A stretch of 64,000 nt of DNA from Phytoseiulus persimilis (lineage: Eukaryota > Arthropoda > Arachnida > Mesostigmata > Phytoseiidae), in NCBI GenBank assembly GCA_037576195.1, contig CM075102.1:50774745-50838744 (forward strand), in the 5' to 3' direction. Both the position numbers and the translations under genes were made by a program. Under the pieces are notes generated by a model, which did no database searches, was not told the origin of the DNA, and was given only the letters and a program-made list of their open reading frames with translations. The stretch's first letter is position 1. Every line of letters starts with the position of its first letter. Shown here piece by piece: positions 1-11,400 of this stretch.

Positions 1-366
1 AGTGCATTTCCGACAGTGCTCTGAAGCTTCCCGTCTGAACCGAAGCTGATCAGTGCCGCCACGTCGCGTTTCCTCCTCGGAATACCCCTGCGACTTCACT
101 CGCGAATCGAACCGGCGATCCAAGATCCCTGAACAGCAGTCGATCAGAACTCTGCTCGTGCTTTCGACGGCATGGCCACCGACCACCAATGGGAGCGATG
201 GCCAAAAGTTTGTTGCCAAATAATGCCAGAGAGCTCATCTTGCTACTGTCGAGTTTCGGTTGCGAGAAGCTATTTCCTATCGTCTTGTAGAGTGTGGTCT
301 ATCTTCATAGAGTCTCAGGGACCATTTTTGTCCTGGTGGGAGGGACCGCTAGGGGGCGTTTGGTTG

Positions 367-373
367 TATTTAA
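367..373 (+). promoter_or_regulatory. TATA-like box of the actin gene
   Basis: The sequence tatttaa lies 90 bp before the actin ATG, in a stretch leading into a GA- and CT-rich leader. A one-mismatch CArG box (CCAAATAATG, 216-225) lies about 150 bp further upstream; CArG boxes bind serum response factor in actin promoters, but a single degenerate copy is weak evidence. Confidence 0.5.
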
Positions 374-450
374 GCGAGGAGAGGACTCTTCTTGCTAGTG
401 TTGCTGAGGCAAACGGTGTGTTCGGTGTCTCGTGGCAGTCATCAACGTAG

Positions 451-1593
<1,143 letters not shown>

Positions 1594-1768
1594 ATATCTG
1601 CACAGTCGAAGCCACATCGAAATGCACTGGCGCACCAGTTGCCCGCAACACTCGTCAACTGCTTACCACCTGCGCACTGCGGTGCTTTGGATGCGTGCTT
1701 TCTATTTTTCGTTATCGCTCGCATGCTTCTAAGTTGTTATCAAGACCCAGTTAAGATCAATGGAGGAC

Positions 1769-1774
1769 AATAAA
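1769..1774 (+). terminator. Poly(A) signal of actin
   Basis: AATAAA about 175 bp after the actin stop codon, in the sense orientation, with no rival signal closer. Confidence 0.65.
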
Positions 1775-2278
1775 CTGAAATTTGCACGTTCCATCTAATA
1801 TACGTTCTTTTCAATACTTCTAGAATAGTTTGTAACGAGCATTCAAGCAGTTTGTGGCGAGCAGGGATGGAATCATCGTATTGCATACAGTCTTCTTCCA
1901 TGCGCCAGAAGGATTCTGCGCGGCTCATCCAAGGGGTCGCTCCGAGGCAGATTCGCCGAATGCTGCTATACGGCCGAATGGCCCTGCTTGGCATGCTGTC
2001 CTTGAGCTTGGGGTCTCAACCCCCATTGCCACCAAAGCTCAAAGAGTTGAGAACAGAATGGAGCATTTGCATTAACTCTGTCATCGATCCGAGAACCAAT
2101 CAAGAAACAACATGCAGCTTGCTAACCTTCACCGATTAAGCTCGTGAATTCAGTATCGATCAGAAACGAGCATGTTGCCAGCCTCATTAGAATGTGGATG
2201 AGAGGCTCGGCCATCTCATAGCGCTCATATCGCTGCTGCTTTTTGCGAAACCATCGCTTGAGGCTCTAGTCCAAGGTG
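1775..2278. other. Actin to ENaC spacer
   Basis: Short intergenic stretch that must hold the 5' flank of the sodium channel gene. I see no TATA box, repeat or further coding exon in it. Confidence 0.5.
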
Positions 2279-4717
2279 ATGGCTCTGACGAGGAGTCGTT
2301 CGCGACGTATGAATGGTCTCCATTTTCCTGCCTGGAGCACCGTGCTCCATTACGTACGATGGTGCTTCATCGCTGCTTTGTGTCTCATCGGACTAGGATT
2401 CCAGACCCAGGAGTCGATATCCTTATTCCTGGACTATCCTTACGAAGTTGTCATTTTCGACAAGAGAGTTCCCAAAGAAATTTACTTCCCATCCGTCACC
2501 ATTTGCCCGGAGAACTGGTTCGACCAGGGGACTGAGCATTGCAAGAGAGATCCCAAATTCTGCACGGTTGATGGTCAAGTGAGTTCCGTTTCCTCTTCGC
2601 TTGCTCTTCAATGGCCTCGGATCAGAACACTCTATAGGAGTGTCGAGTTGGATGAGGAGAATCCACCACTTCTCTCATTCATGCAACTCCCTTGAGGTCT
2701 GGAAATTCAAAAGCCTGAATGATACACTGAGTAACCCCCGGTTCTCCTCCAAGATGCTGACGATCGGGTTCTATCATTTCCAAGGGAACGCCACGATCCG
2801 GCGGCTGGTTAGATTCGAAGCTCGCGACTTGTTCAAATGTCGCATGGTGTCCAAGGTCTGCCCCAGTTTCGATTGCGTTGATTTGTAAGTGTCATCGTAT
2901 CAGAATTTCGCCATCTTCCCGAATGATTTTGTCGAAAGCTTGAATCAGAGAGCTCGACTCTAGGACTTGTCAAAAGCTTCCGGACGACACCTTGACTTTG
3001 ATTCCCAGCATCAAGGCCACCTACTTCAGGCAGCCACGTCATCATTGCTTCACGATGGATTTGTTGCAATTCTTACCCGCGAGACATTTTTATCGCAAGT
3101 GTGAAGATGTCTGGTCTTATCGTGAGTATAGAATCCCTGGGGTCATTACAAGCAATTCGCAGGAAAATCGACTGGCCCCAATATCCTCTTAGACCACAGC
3201 TTTCGAGCTAGAGCAAAACAGGATTCTAAAATCTCTCAGAGACTATACAAGTTTAGCAACGAGTGAAGCTCTGAGATTCCCGCAGGCCTCGAACTCTCCT
3301 CTGAATGGAACAACCGAACTCTCACGCTGGCATCAGACATGATGGACGCAGCGATTTTCATTCAAGGGCCGGGTCTGGCAATGCCGGCCAAGCAAACTGT
3401 GGTGGATTTACCGACAGGGACAAACTTGCGCCTTGGAGTCAGGCAGGTAAAGTGATGTCGGGTTCTGGTGTCTTTCCTCACCAGCAAAAAAAAACGTGAC
3501 ATCTGAGACAGACCGACGAGTGATATACTTGGTGGAAACTTCTGCGTAAATCGATGTCGGAAGTTGGGAGACAATCATTCTCGAGGCTCGTCCTGGAATG
3601 AAGTGGTATAGTTGTGGTCAGCATTACCTGGAAGCTCCCATGATACCTTTCGAGCAAACGTGTGGCATTCGACCTTCTTATCTCATGCCAGCGTCATTTA
3701 CTCTCAAACCAGATTGTCACGGATCGTCTGAAACGTCCGTTCGCTTCGAAATGCCGTAAATACTCTGATATGGATGATCAGTACTTCGGGGTCGAGAGCC
3801 GTGAATATTGCATCCAGAAGTGCGTCATCGCCGCAGAGATGGACATCTGTAATTGCGTGCTCATTCTTCACGAGTACGCAGAGACTATAGCGAGACAGTT
3901 GCCCATGTGTAACACGATTCTCGCCGGTGAGTAGCTCAAAAAAGGAACTCCTCGCCTCTGGTGTCAACTCGTTCTAAGGGAGTTTCTCGCAAGCACCCGT
4001 TTTCGGTTCAACCGGATCTTGAAGTAAGTTCTTCTCTGCAGTGCGGTGCTTCCGAAGCCTCGCAGCAACTGACAGGATACAAAAGTGCGTCGAGGGTTGC
4101 GATGTGAATTGCCTGTGAGTTCACGATGCACTTCATCCAAGATTGGTGGGAGGAATAGGGGTGTCTGATCAGTGACTAATTTATGGTAACGATGGAGGCA
4201 GGTTGGGGTAACCGGCGGCGTTGTTTCGACCCGTTCAAGAAGGAAGAACAGGAGGCTACAAACTATCGTGACACTGAATAAAACTCCAATTCCACAGTGA
4301 CGTGAGCTACGACGTGAAAGTGTGGTCGATCCGTGACCTCCCGAATCCGCAAAACGGAACGTCTCCATCCCCACCGAAGGCATACAAACTGAACTTGGAG
4401 TTTTACTCAGATCGCATCGAAGTGAGCAAGGAGCAACCGATGATTTCGGTGCGTGATCCTCATCCAATTTTATTCGGAACTGAGATTGAAACGGTCCTAC
4501 TAACATCCGACTTCGTCCCGTTCTTCAACGGCGATAGATGGGTTGGCTCGGGATTCTCTGGGAAAGAATGACATCGGTCTGATTTCGCGATTCTCGCTAA
4601 CCCAGCACTCTCTGTCCGTAGCCCGTGGAGCTGCTCGGCCTTCTCGGAGGCTACGTCGGGATGTGGATTGGAGTGTCTCTTCTCGAAACTTTCGGAAGCC
4701 TCCAGAAGCGATTTTAG
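2279..4717 (+). CDS. DEG/ENaC (pickpocket-like) sodium channel subunit, 8 exons
   Basis: Amiloride-sensitive sodium channel family protein: a trimeric plasma-membrane cation channel subunit with two membrane helices and a large cysteine-rich ectodomain. Coding exons: 2279-2578, 2697-2884, 2964-3121, 3286-3446, 3692-3926, 4042-4114, 4298-4448, 4622-4717; phases agree at every junction and give 453 residues. TM1 is at about 25-45 (VRWCFIAALCLIGLGF), followed by the family hallmark FPSVTIC at 70-76. Exon 4 carries the PTGTNLRL segment; exon 5 has DRLKRPFASKC and the paired cysteines of EYCIQKC and MDICNC; exon 6 ends CVEGCDVNC. The last exon has the pre-TM2 signature LLGGYVGMWIGVSLLE, where GVS matches the GxS selectivity filter. 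The protein stops 10 residues after that glutamate, so TM2 is short and there is almost no cytoplasmic tail. A start at residue 11 (ATG 2309) is also possible. AATAAA lies at 4905. The family call is firm; sensory or other role is unknown. Confidence 0.88.
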
Positions 4718-4904
4718 GTCTATTGAGGCGGTCAGCAGATCCCTGGGAAGCTTCAGATCTGGGGCGTTTCGCTCCACGCAATATCCATCCTTGTTTCGCA
4801 TCCTAACGACGGAGACACGTCTCCTCGGCCAGAATCCGCGTCGATGAACTGACATGCTTCGAGACCCTACAATGTTGCTCGATCCAAGGGGTCGAGAGGC
4901 AGCA

Positions 4905-4910
4905 AATAAA
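4905..4910 (+). terminator. Poly(A) signal of the ENaC gene
   Basis: AATAAA 188 bp downstream of the channel stop codon on the coding strand. Confidence 0.5.
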
Positions 4911-6558
4911 GTCGCAAAGGGTGGAAATTTCACAGCTTTCATGACTGGCAGGGTGGTACATGTCGCTCCTTCTAACGCATCTTCTGAGCCAACTCGATCG
5001 GTTATTATATTGATATCATGAACTCTACGAACAGAAATCAGACAACCTGTAATTGATTTTCGAGCCCGGACGTGCTCCTGACAGCTCACGCGTGGACGAT
5101 GAACTGAATCTTTTCGACAAGTGCGCAAATCTAGGGAGGCTTCAGAAAGCCGATGCTGAGCTCCAGCTCGGTTCTTCGAAAGAATTTCCTTCCATGTTCT
5201 CAGCGAGCAGTATAGTCAGTGAATAGTTCTCTTCATATCGGCAAGCTAAATGAATTCGACCTCCGCCAGCAAAGGGCACAAACGAGATTCCCGAGATTCG
5301 CTACTGAACACTGAGCGAGAGCCCCACAGAGAATATCGGGTATCGCTGCGAACAAGCTCAGGTTGGCCAGAGTTCCTGAAATGAAGCCACTCGCTGGGAA
5401 TTTCCAATCGCCTCTCGAGATTAAAGAGCTCAGTATAAATTGCAATGTTCCGAGGAACCCTGACGTTGATGAGCGGGTTGATCGAGGAACAACATACTGT
5501 TCGACTATCCTGGGCCAAAAAAAATGTGTGTGTGTGTGGGGCTCCTGATTCGATTAAGAACGGACATAAACGCGGCTCCATCAAGATACTCATGAAGTTC
5601 AGAACCCTGAATCTCAATCAAACCTGTCCTGCACTTGTCCCCAGTCATTCGAGAATCTGGGAATCATTCGCTTCGCTTTCAAGGAACATATCGGTAGAAG
5701 GGTTCGTTGATTTGGAACTTTCTGCAAGGCATGGGGTGCGACGCGGTGACGATCCAGGGTTTCATGTCGCTCTTCGTGCGTCCGTTTGCTCCTTCGTCTA
5801 CTCCTTTGTGCAGCTCCGAGCTCAGGGGGACCATGAGGAATCATTCGAATAGTCTACATGGCCATGGGGTAGTGAAGCATTTGACCACTACTGGCCCCTC
5901 GGTTCCATTCGAGGAGCGCCCTATACACACATCTCGAGCGGCCGCGACACTGAGCCGAGCTACTGCTTTGCAAGGAGATTGAGCTCCGATGTGAATGTAC
6001 AGTCGATACGTGAGCTCACGAATCCGTCGAATCCAAGGGTCTGACCTTATCGAGGTGAGGGATGACCGTATCAATCCTCCTCCTGATGTAAATGAGAAGA
6101 ATATTGCGCTCCACGCATGGAGTCGGATTTATTGGATGAGTATACAGGACTTTACGTTGTTCGCAGACTCACAGAAGACACCAGCTAACGGAAACGGAAC
6201 ACCGGTGCGAACTCATGCTTCATGTGTCACAGGACCGCACACACGGAGCACCTCCGAGGAATTTCAAGATCAATCTCCCGCAATCATCTGATCCGGTGAA
6301 TCACGCGCCCTACTTCTGGTCTCAAATTTCGATCCTCTCCGTATTCCGGAAAAACCACGCCCTCGAGACAGTGATGGCCGCCCAAATTTAACCTGGTTCC
6401 ATCCGCTGCCGCCCTGACGATCTCAGATTACTCATAATGACTGGGTCAAACCTCATGTCGCCCTCTGAAACTTTCTCGGCCAGTTCGTTCCGAATAGAAA
6501 ACGTGTTGGGAAACCAAAACGGGTTAATAAGCAGTCACGAGAGAAATTCTTTCCTCGG
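4911..6558. other. Spacer with a (GT)n run and an ENaC-like scrap
   Basis: No intact gene seen. A (TG)7 microsatellite lies at 5525-5538. The only recognisable piece is the ENaC exon-7-like fragment listed separately at 5991-6037. Confidence 0.5.
5991..6037 (+). pseudogene. Fragment related to exon 7 of the ENaC gene
   Basis: About 47 bp align without gaps at roughly 75% identity to the start of ENaC exon 7 (4313-4359). The fragment reads DVNVQSIRELTNPSNP against YDVKVWSIRDLPNPQNG in the intact gene. A further short match (atcgaggtgag against atcgaagtgag) follows after a gap, then a stop. I find no TM1, FPxVTIC or pre-TM2 exon nearby on either side, so this is probably what remains of a tandem duplicate. 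A divergent functional paralogue whose other exons I could not recognise is the alternative. Confidence 0.35.
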
Positions 6559-7175
6559 ATGGCCCACACACTGACCGTAGGCAGTCCTGCTGAGGCAGCC
6601 GCCGTCGCCATCACCTCGCAACCCAGCAGCCCTATTCGTCTTACCCTGTGCCAGCCCTACGGTGGCATTTGGTGAGTCTGGCCCGTCCGACTCTTTTCCA
6701 TGTTAGGAGCTGAGAGGGAGGCAGGAAGGAAGCGAGTGAACAGCCTCGTCGAGTGCCTCTTCTCCTCCTTCTCGTTTGGTTTTGGTTTCGCTCGTTCTCT
6801 CGCGCAGAGCCTAAACCTGTACAAGAGTGGCTTTCAGGAACTCTCCGGCTTGTGCCCGGGCTGGCCGGTCTACGAGCAAACATATGTATGCCTCGAGTGA
6901 GCTGAGAAACAGCCCATGTGTGACGCAGCGGCCAAGCGTTGACAACGCGTCTTACGAAACCGGTACTACAGCGGATATTACAAATGGCTATCCTTTTCAA
7001 ATGAGGGTCCTATCATGAGGGAATCGACGAGGGTCATAGCAGGAATATTTCAGGATAGTTAGTGAAACAACTCCGGCACGGCAAGATCATGCGTCGACCG
7101 TTCGCTGAGTGGCGGGTCACATTTTTCAGGCAAGACCTCTGCCTGGTGGATGGACACGTCGGACAATACAGCTGA
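6559..7175 (+). CDS. Possible two-exon small gene, unknown
   Basis: Doubtful model. Exon 1 (6559-6671) starts at an ATG after an untranslated stretch, reads MAHTLTVGSPAEAAAVAITS and on through SSPIRLTLCQPYGGI, and ends at a strong donor TTTG|GTGAGT in phase 2. An acceptor ending atttttcag at 7129 restores the phase and gives WQDLCLVDGHVGQYS before a TGA; AATAAA begins two bases after the stop. Together this makes a 53-residue protein with no family I know. Codons in exon 1 are strongly C- and G-ending, like the host genes here. The second exon could be wrong: exon 1 may instead belong to a longer gene or be chance. Confidence 0.25.
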
Positions 7176-7182
7176 GAATAAA

Positions 7183-8082
7183 TTGCATCTAGCCACGAAT
7201 TCTGCCACAGCGACCACGTCTCCTCAATTCCTTCAAATCTTGTTAGAGACGCCATTGTGAGAATCTCGATGGAGTTGATGTACACTTCGTAATAATTTTC
7301 ATGCTGCGATCAACTCCTTCGAGCAGTATTTGTTCTAGACCTGAGTGGAATACCCCGTGAACGAGGCGAAATCCAATTCTGGCTCTGGCTCCCCACCGAT
7401 ACGGCGTCTGGGAGTCGGTTTGATATCGTTATCTCTACCAACTCAGACAGTTCTTCCACACAGGATATCCGAAAAGCGATCTCAGCGGATTCCGTGGTCA
7501 TTCCGATGTTTAACTTGAGCAATAACCGTCTTTTCAGCGATTGTGTTGCTTTTTCTCGGAATCCCGATCCTACCAAGCCCTATATTCCAGCGCATCGTCC
7601 TTTTGTCGATGTCGCTGCTCATCTATCTTAAAGAGGGCGAAGAACTGACTCCATTCTCCTCACACGGCTCCGAGTTCAGTCAGGAAGGGGAGTTCCAGAG
7701 CTAGAGATCAAATACAGCCTCACCGTAAAGTTCGGATTCCAGCAGACGGGAACAAAATCACTCGATTGAGAATGAGGTGCTAGGACGGAACGCTTCTCTA
7801 GATTCATGATGAAGATGACAAGAACGAAGGATTTCGTTGATCACTTGGTTTAAATTTATTCTCAGCTGGATCTATCGCTGGCACAAGCGGTCGCTACAAT
7901 ATACTCATTAGGATCAAAATGGTGAGGAGAACCATAATCACCACCCTCGCAGTTGCGTAATTGTATTCATGTTCTTGATTTCCAACATCAGCGTTATCGT
8001 TGACCTCGTTTCCGTTGCCAAGATCTTTTCAGCTTTTTCCTCGTGAGACATCGATATCGTTCGTCATCTAGCAGCTCAATGA
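7183..8082. other. Spacer between convergent ends, no gene seen
   Basis: AT-richer than its surroundings. It contains a second AATAAA on the minus strand (7855-7860) that could serve as a distal poly(A) signal for the GATA gene. No coding exon, repeat or RNA gene is recognised. Confidence 0.4.
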
Positions 8083-8088
8083 TTTATT
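8083..8088 (-). terminator. Candidate poly(A) signal of the GATA gene
   Basis: AATAAA on the minus strand 317 bp past the GATA stop codon, with another at 7855-7860. Confidence 0.4.
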
Positions 8089-8404
8089 CTTCTATCTAAC
8101 CATGTAAGAAAGGACGAACGCGATGAAAATTACATACACGTATCTAAGCGCACGACATTATGCGATGGGCGGCTCCTGCTGCGGCATTTGCTGTACTTGT
8201 GGCTGCTGTGTGTTACCGGTTTCGATGGGCTTCTAGAGTTGTGGTACATCTTTCTCTTGGATCAGAAAAGATATTTCTATATACGATCTCGCTGCATTGT
8301 CTCCACCATGGCGCATATCGTATTCCTGATTCCGCTCCTCCGCTTTATGTTGAGTACATTCCGGGCTGCTCCGAAGTGCTACCAGGCTATTAGGCTCCGA
8401 TTGT

Positions 8405-11400
8405 TTACACTGACGGTGGTGTTTGGTGGCGTTGGAGCCCTGAAGCCGAGAATTGAGACGCAGCACTGACTGGCGTATTGGGAGGCGGGTAAGCGTGGAT
8501 GTGACCACCCTGCTGATCCAGCGGGTGAGCCGTGATACTCAAGGAATGCAAATGACTAGTCAAAATAGCATTCGGCGACGATAGTGAGCCCACGCGATGC
8601 GGAAGACTGTGGTGGTCGTCGGGGCTCATAACGGAGAGATCCGAATTCGAATCCTGCCGTAGAACGGAACTGTACGATCCGGAAGTCGATCCCGTTGAAT
8701 GTGCTGCAGAGTGGAAGTAAAAAGGGGTTATTGAAAACGTGGCGGGGATCGGGCAAAACTCAAGGACCACGGCTAAATCAACAGAAAAAACATCAGTCGT
8801 GAACAGCGAGCAATTTTCCGCGATCGGGAACCTCAGGAAATCCAACAACGCACCTCCTGGACTCGTTCGAGGGAGCCTCAGGTCGCTCAGTCCATGCTGC
8901 CCCTGTAGCTGATAGCTGACCATGTCCGATGGGAAGAATTGATGAGGTGCGCTCTGGTGTCGCATAGAAGACATTAAAGTCCCGTAGCCAGCTGCCGTCG
9001 TTGTCGACTTCTTGCCAACGTTTTTCTTCGCTGTGCTCCCTTCGACGCTCTTCGGTTTTCGTTTCCGGGTCTGGATACCGTCTTTCTTCATCGCAGCCGG
9101 TCGGTTCACCTGTATCGAACGCGTGGATCAGTTTCTAGTTCCCCTTTGGATAATTTCGCTTTTTCCGCCTTGAATATTTCAGAGAAGGAACAGGCAAATC
9201 ACGAGCATCGAGAACATGGATGGTTTGTCTCATTGTGATCTGCGGAAGCCCCACGAGAGGAGGTGGTGCTAGATGGCCGCGGAACTCCTTCTTACGTCGG
9301 CAAAATGGAGTATTTTCCGCGTTCACCAGTTTCCTCCTCAGAGTTTGAAGGGACGGAAGTGTTCTATCGTAACGCACTGAGAAAATCGTCGCATCTACCT
9401 AGAGCAGTGGTTCTCAAACTCCACTGACCCATCGACCCCCTAGGAGACTTCGTTGAAGTTTATGGACTGCCGTCCCTCAAGGGGTCGACCGTCGACCCTT
9501 GATCCACCTACGTGGACGCCAAGAAGCATGGTCAAACCCACCCCGGCATCACCTCTGTAAACCGGAGATCGGCCACCGATCCTCTGGGGGTCGACCGTCG
9601 ACCCCCAGGGGTCGATATCGACCACTTTGAGAACCACTGACCTAGAGCTTCCTATCCATTGGCATCCCGCCCCTTGGTCACATTCCGTGCACCGAAGCGA
9701 GCAACTATTCCTGCTGAGAGAATCAGCTTCATCGACCCACGGTTTCCGAAGGAATCAACCACATTATTGAGCTATGCTCGGCGTTTGATGCTTGCCAACA
9801 TGAGAAGCCTCATTGATTTCTCCACTTCTTGTTGCGTCATCTGATCGCAGTACGAACCTTGTGGATATCGTTACCGTCCAGAAACATCGAACAAGAGCGA
9901 CTGCTGAGTCTGATTTTGAACTCACCCCGTGTAGTTTGTAGTAAAGGCCGCATGCATTGCAGACAGGTTCGCCTTGATTGTTTCTTCTCCACAGAGTTGT
10001 GTTGTTGGTGTCACAGTTGGAACAAACCAAACCTGGACGTTTGTTGAGACTTGGCTGTAACGACGAAGGCAGATTAGAATTCCGACAGTTTCCAGACTGA
10101 ACTGTGAACGAATATCCTGCTATCTGTTCTCCTGACTGAGTTTCCAATGACCGTACAGAAGTCTCGAAGACAGCTTAAGCTTCTAGGACCGTGTTTCCAC
10201 AATTTCTCTCCGTAGCGCTAGGAATTCGAATTGGCGACACTCGGGTTTCGTTTCCGTAATCATGGAGTGGAGAAGCAGCTTGACATCTGGGCTCGGATCT
10301 CATGTCTCCTTTGGAAGGCATTACTTCTCGCGACGATTCGAAGTTGCTAGAGGAATCCGGGAAAATGGATATCAGTCCCGCAAGCGAAACTTTCGGAGCA
10401 AACTTGATCGGTCCTCGCGAGTCTTCGACCTCATTCGATCCCAAACTCGTTTCCCTTGGCGACCAACCAAATCGACTTCCAGGACCCGAAAGACTGGATC
10501 TGAGGTACGACTCCTCGAATTATTCTCAACGACTGCGCTTATCCAAGATCAGTGGACAGTAAGAAAACGCTTTTATATTCACGAGGGCAGTGACTCCGTG
10601 AACTTCTGAAGTTCCCCTCTGGTATTCTGGAGTATGCTCGGCTCGGAGAAAACTCTGCATGGGCATCAGCTGATGAGCAACCCGTGTATGTGTCCACCGG
10701 ATCAGCTTTCTCGACAGATTGGATGGTCTCATGGATTGAGGAAGAGGATCCGTCGTCGGGAAACATTCTGTGGGGAAGACATTCGAGAAACTGCGATGAG
10801 AATTCGCTTGAGTCAACGAGGAGCCTCGGGTCAAGAGCCGCCAACAAATGCGGCGCTTCCGAAACTGTACAGTGTACGCCAGAGCTGCGTCCCTTCACCT
10901 CTCTGAGCATTTGCTTATCGCATTGTCCGCTCCATCTGGCCTCTCGTAGCCGGGTAAACAGGCGGAGTGTGCAGTTGGGCAGCTATGCACCGAGCCAGGC
11001 AGTCTAACAGGGAGACGGGCAGTCAGTCAGGCAGCAAGGCGAAGGGCCTCAGTTCGCCGATAACAGAACAACGTTCCACTATGGGGGCTTGGCTGCTTTT
11101 AGTTTGAGCCGCCGGAGGAGGAGAAAGAAACAACATCACCAAAACTAGCATTGGCAGCTGAAGCGGCAGCATCTGTTAGAAGGCGTCTTGAGTTTTATTT
11201 TTTTATCTCCAGCTCACCTCTCCCTCGTGCTGGCCTTCTCGCTGTTATCTCTCCACGCCATCTGAGATATTGAAGGCAAGCTAGCGAAGTCCATCACTTG
11301 CTCGTTCTGAGATTCTGACCAATCCCGTGAGAAATAAGGAAACCCCAGCATATGGAGAACGCAATCTCATCGGAATCAGCGAAAAGTGTTTGGAAAGTTG

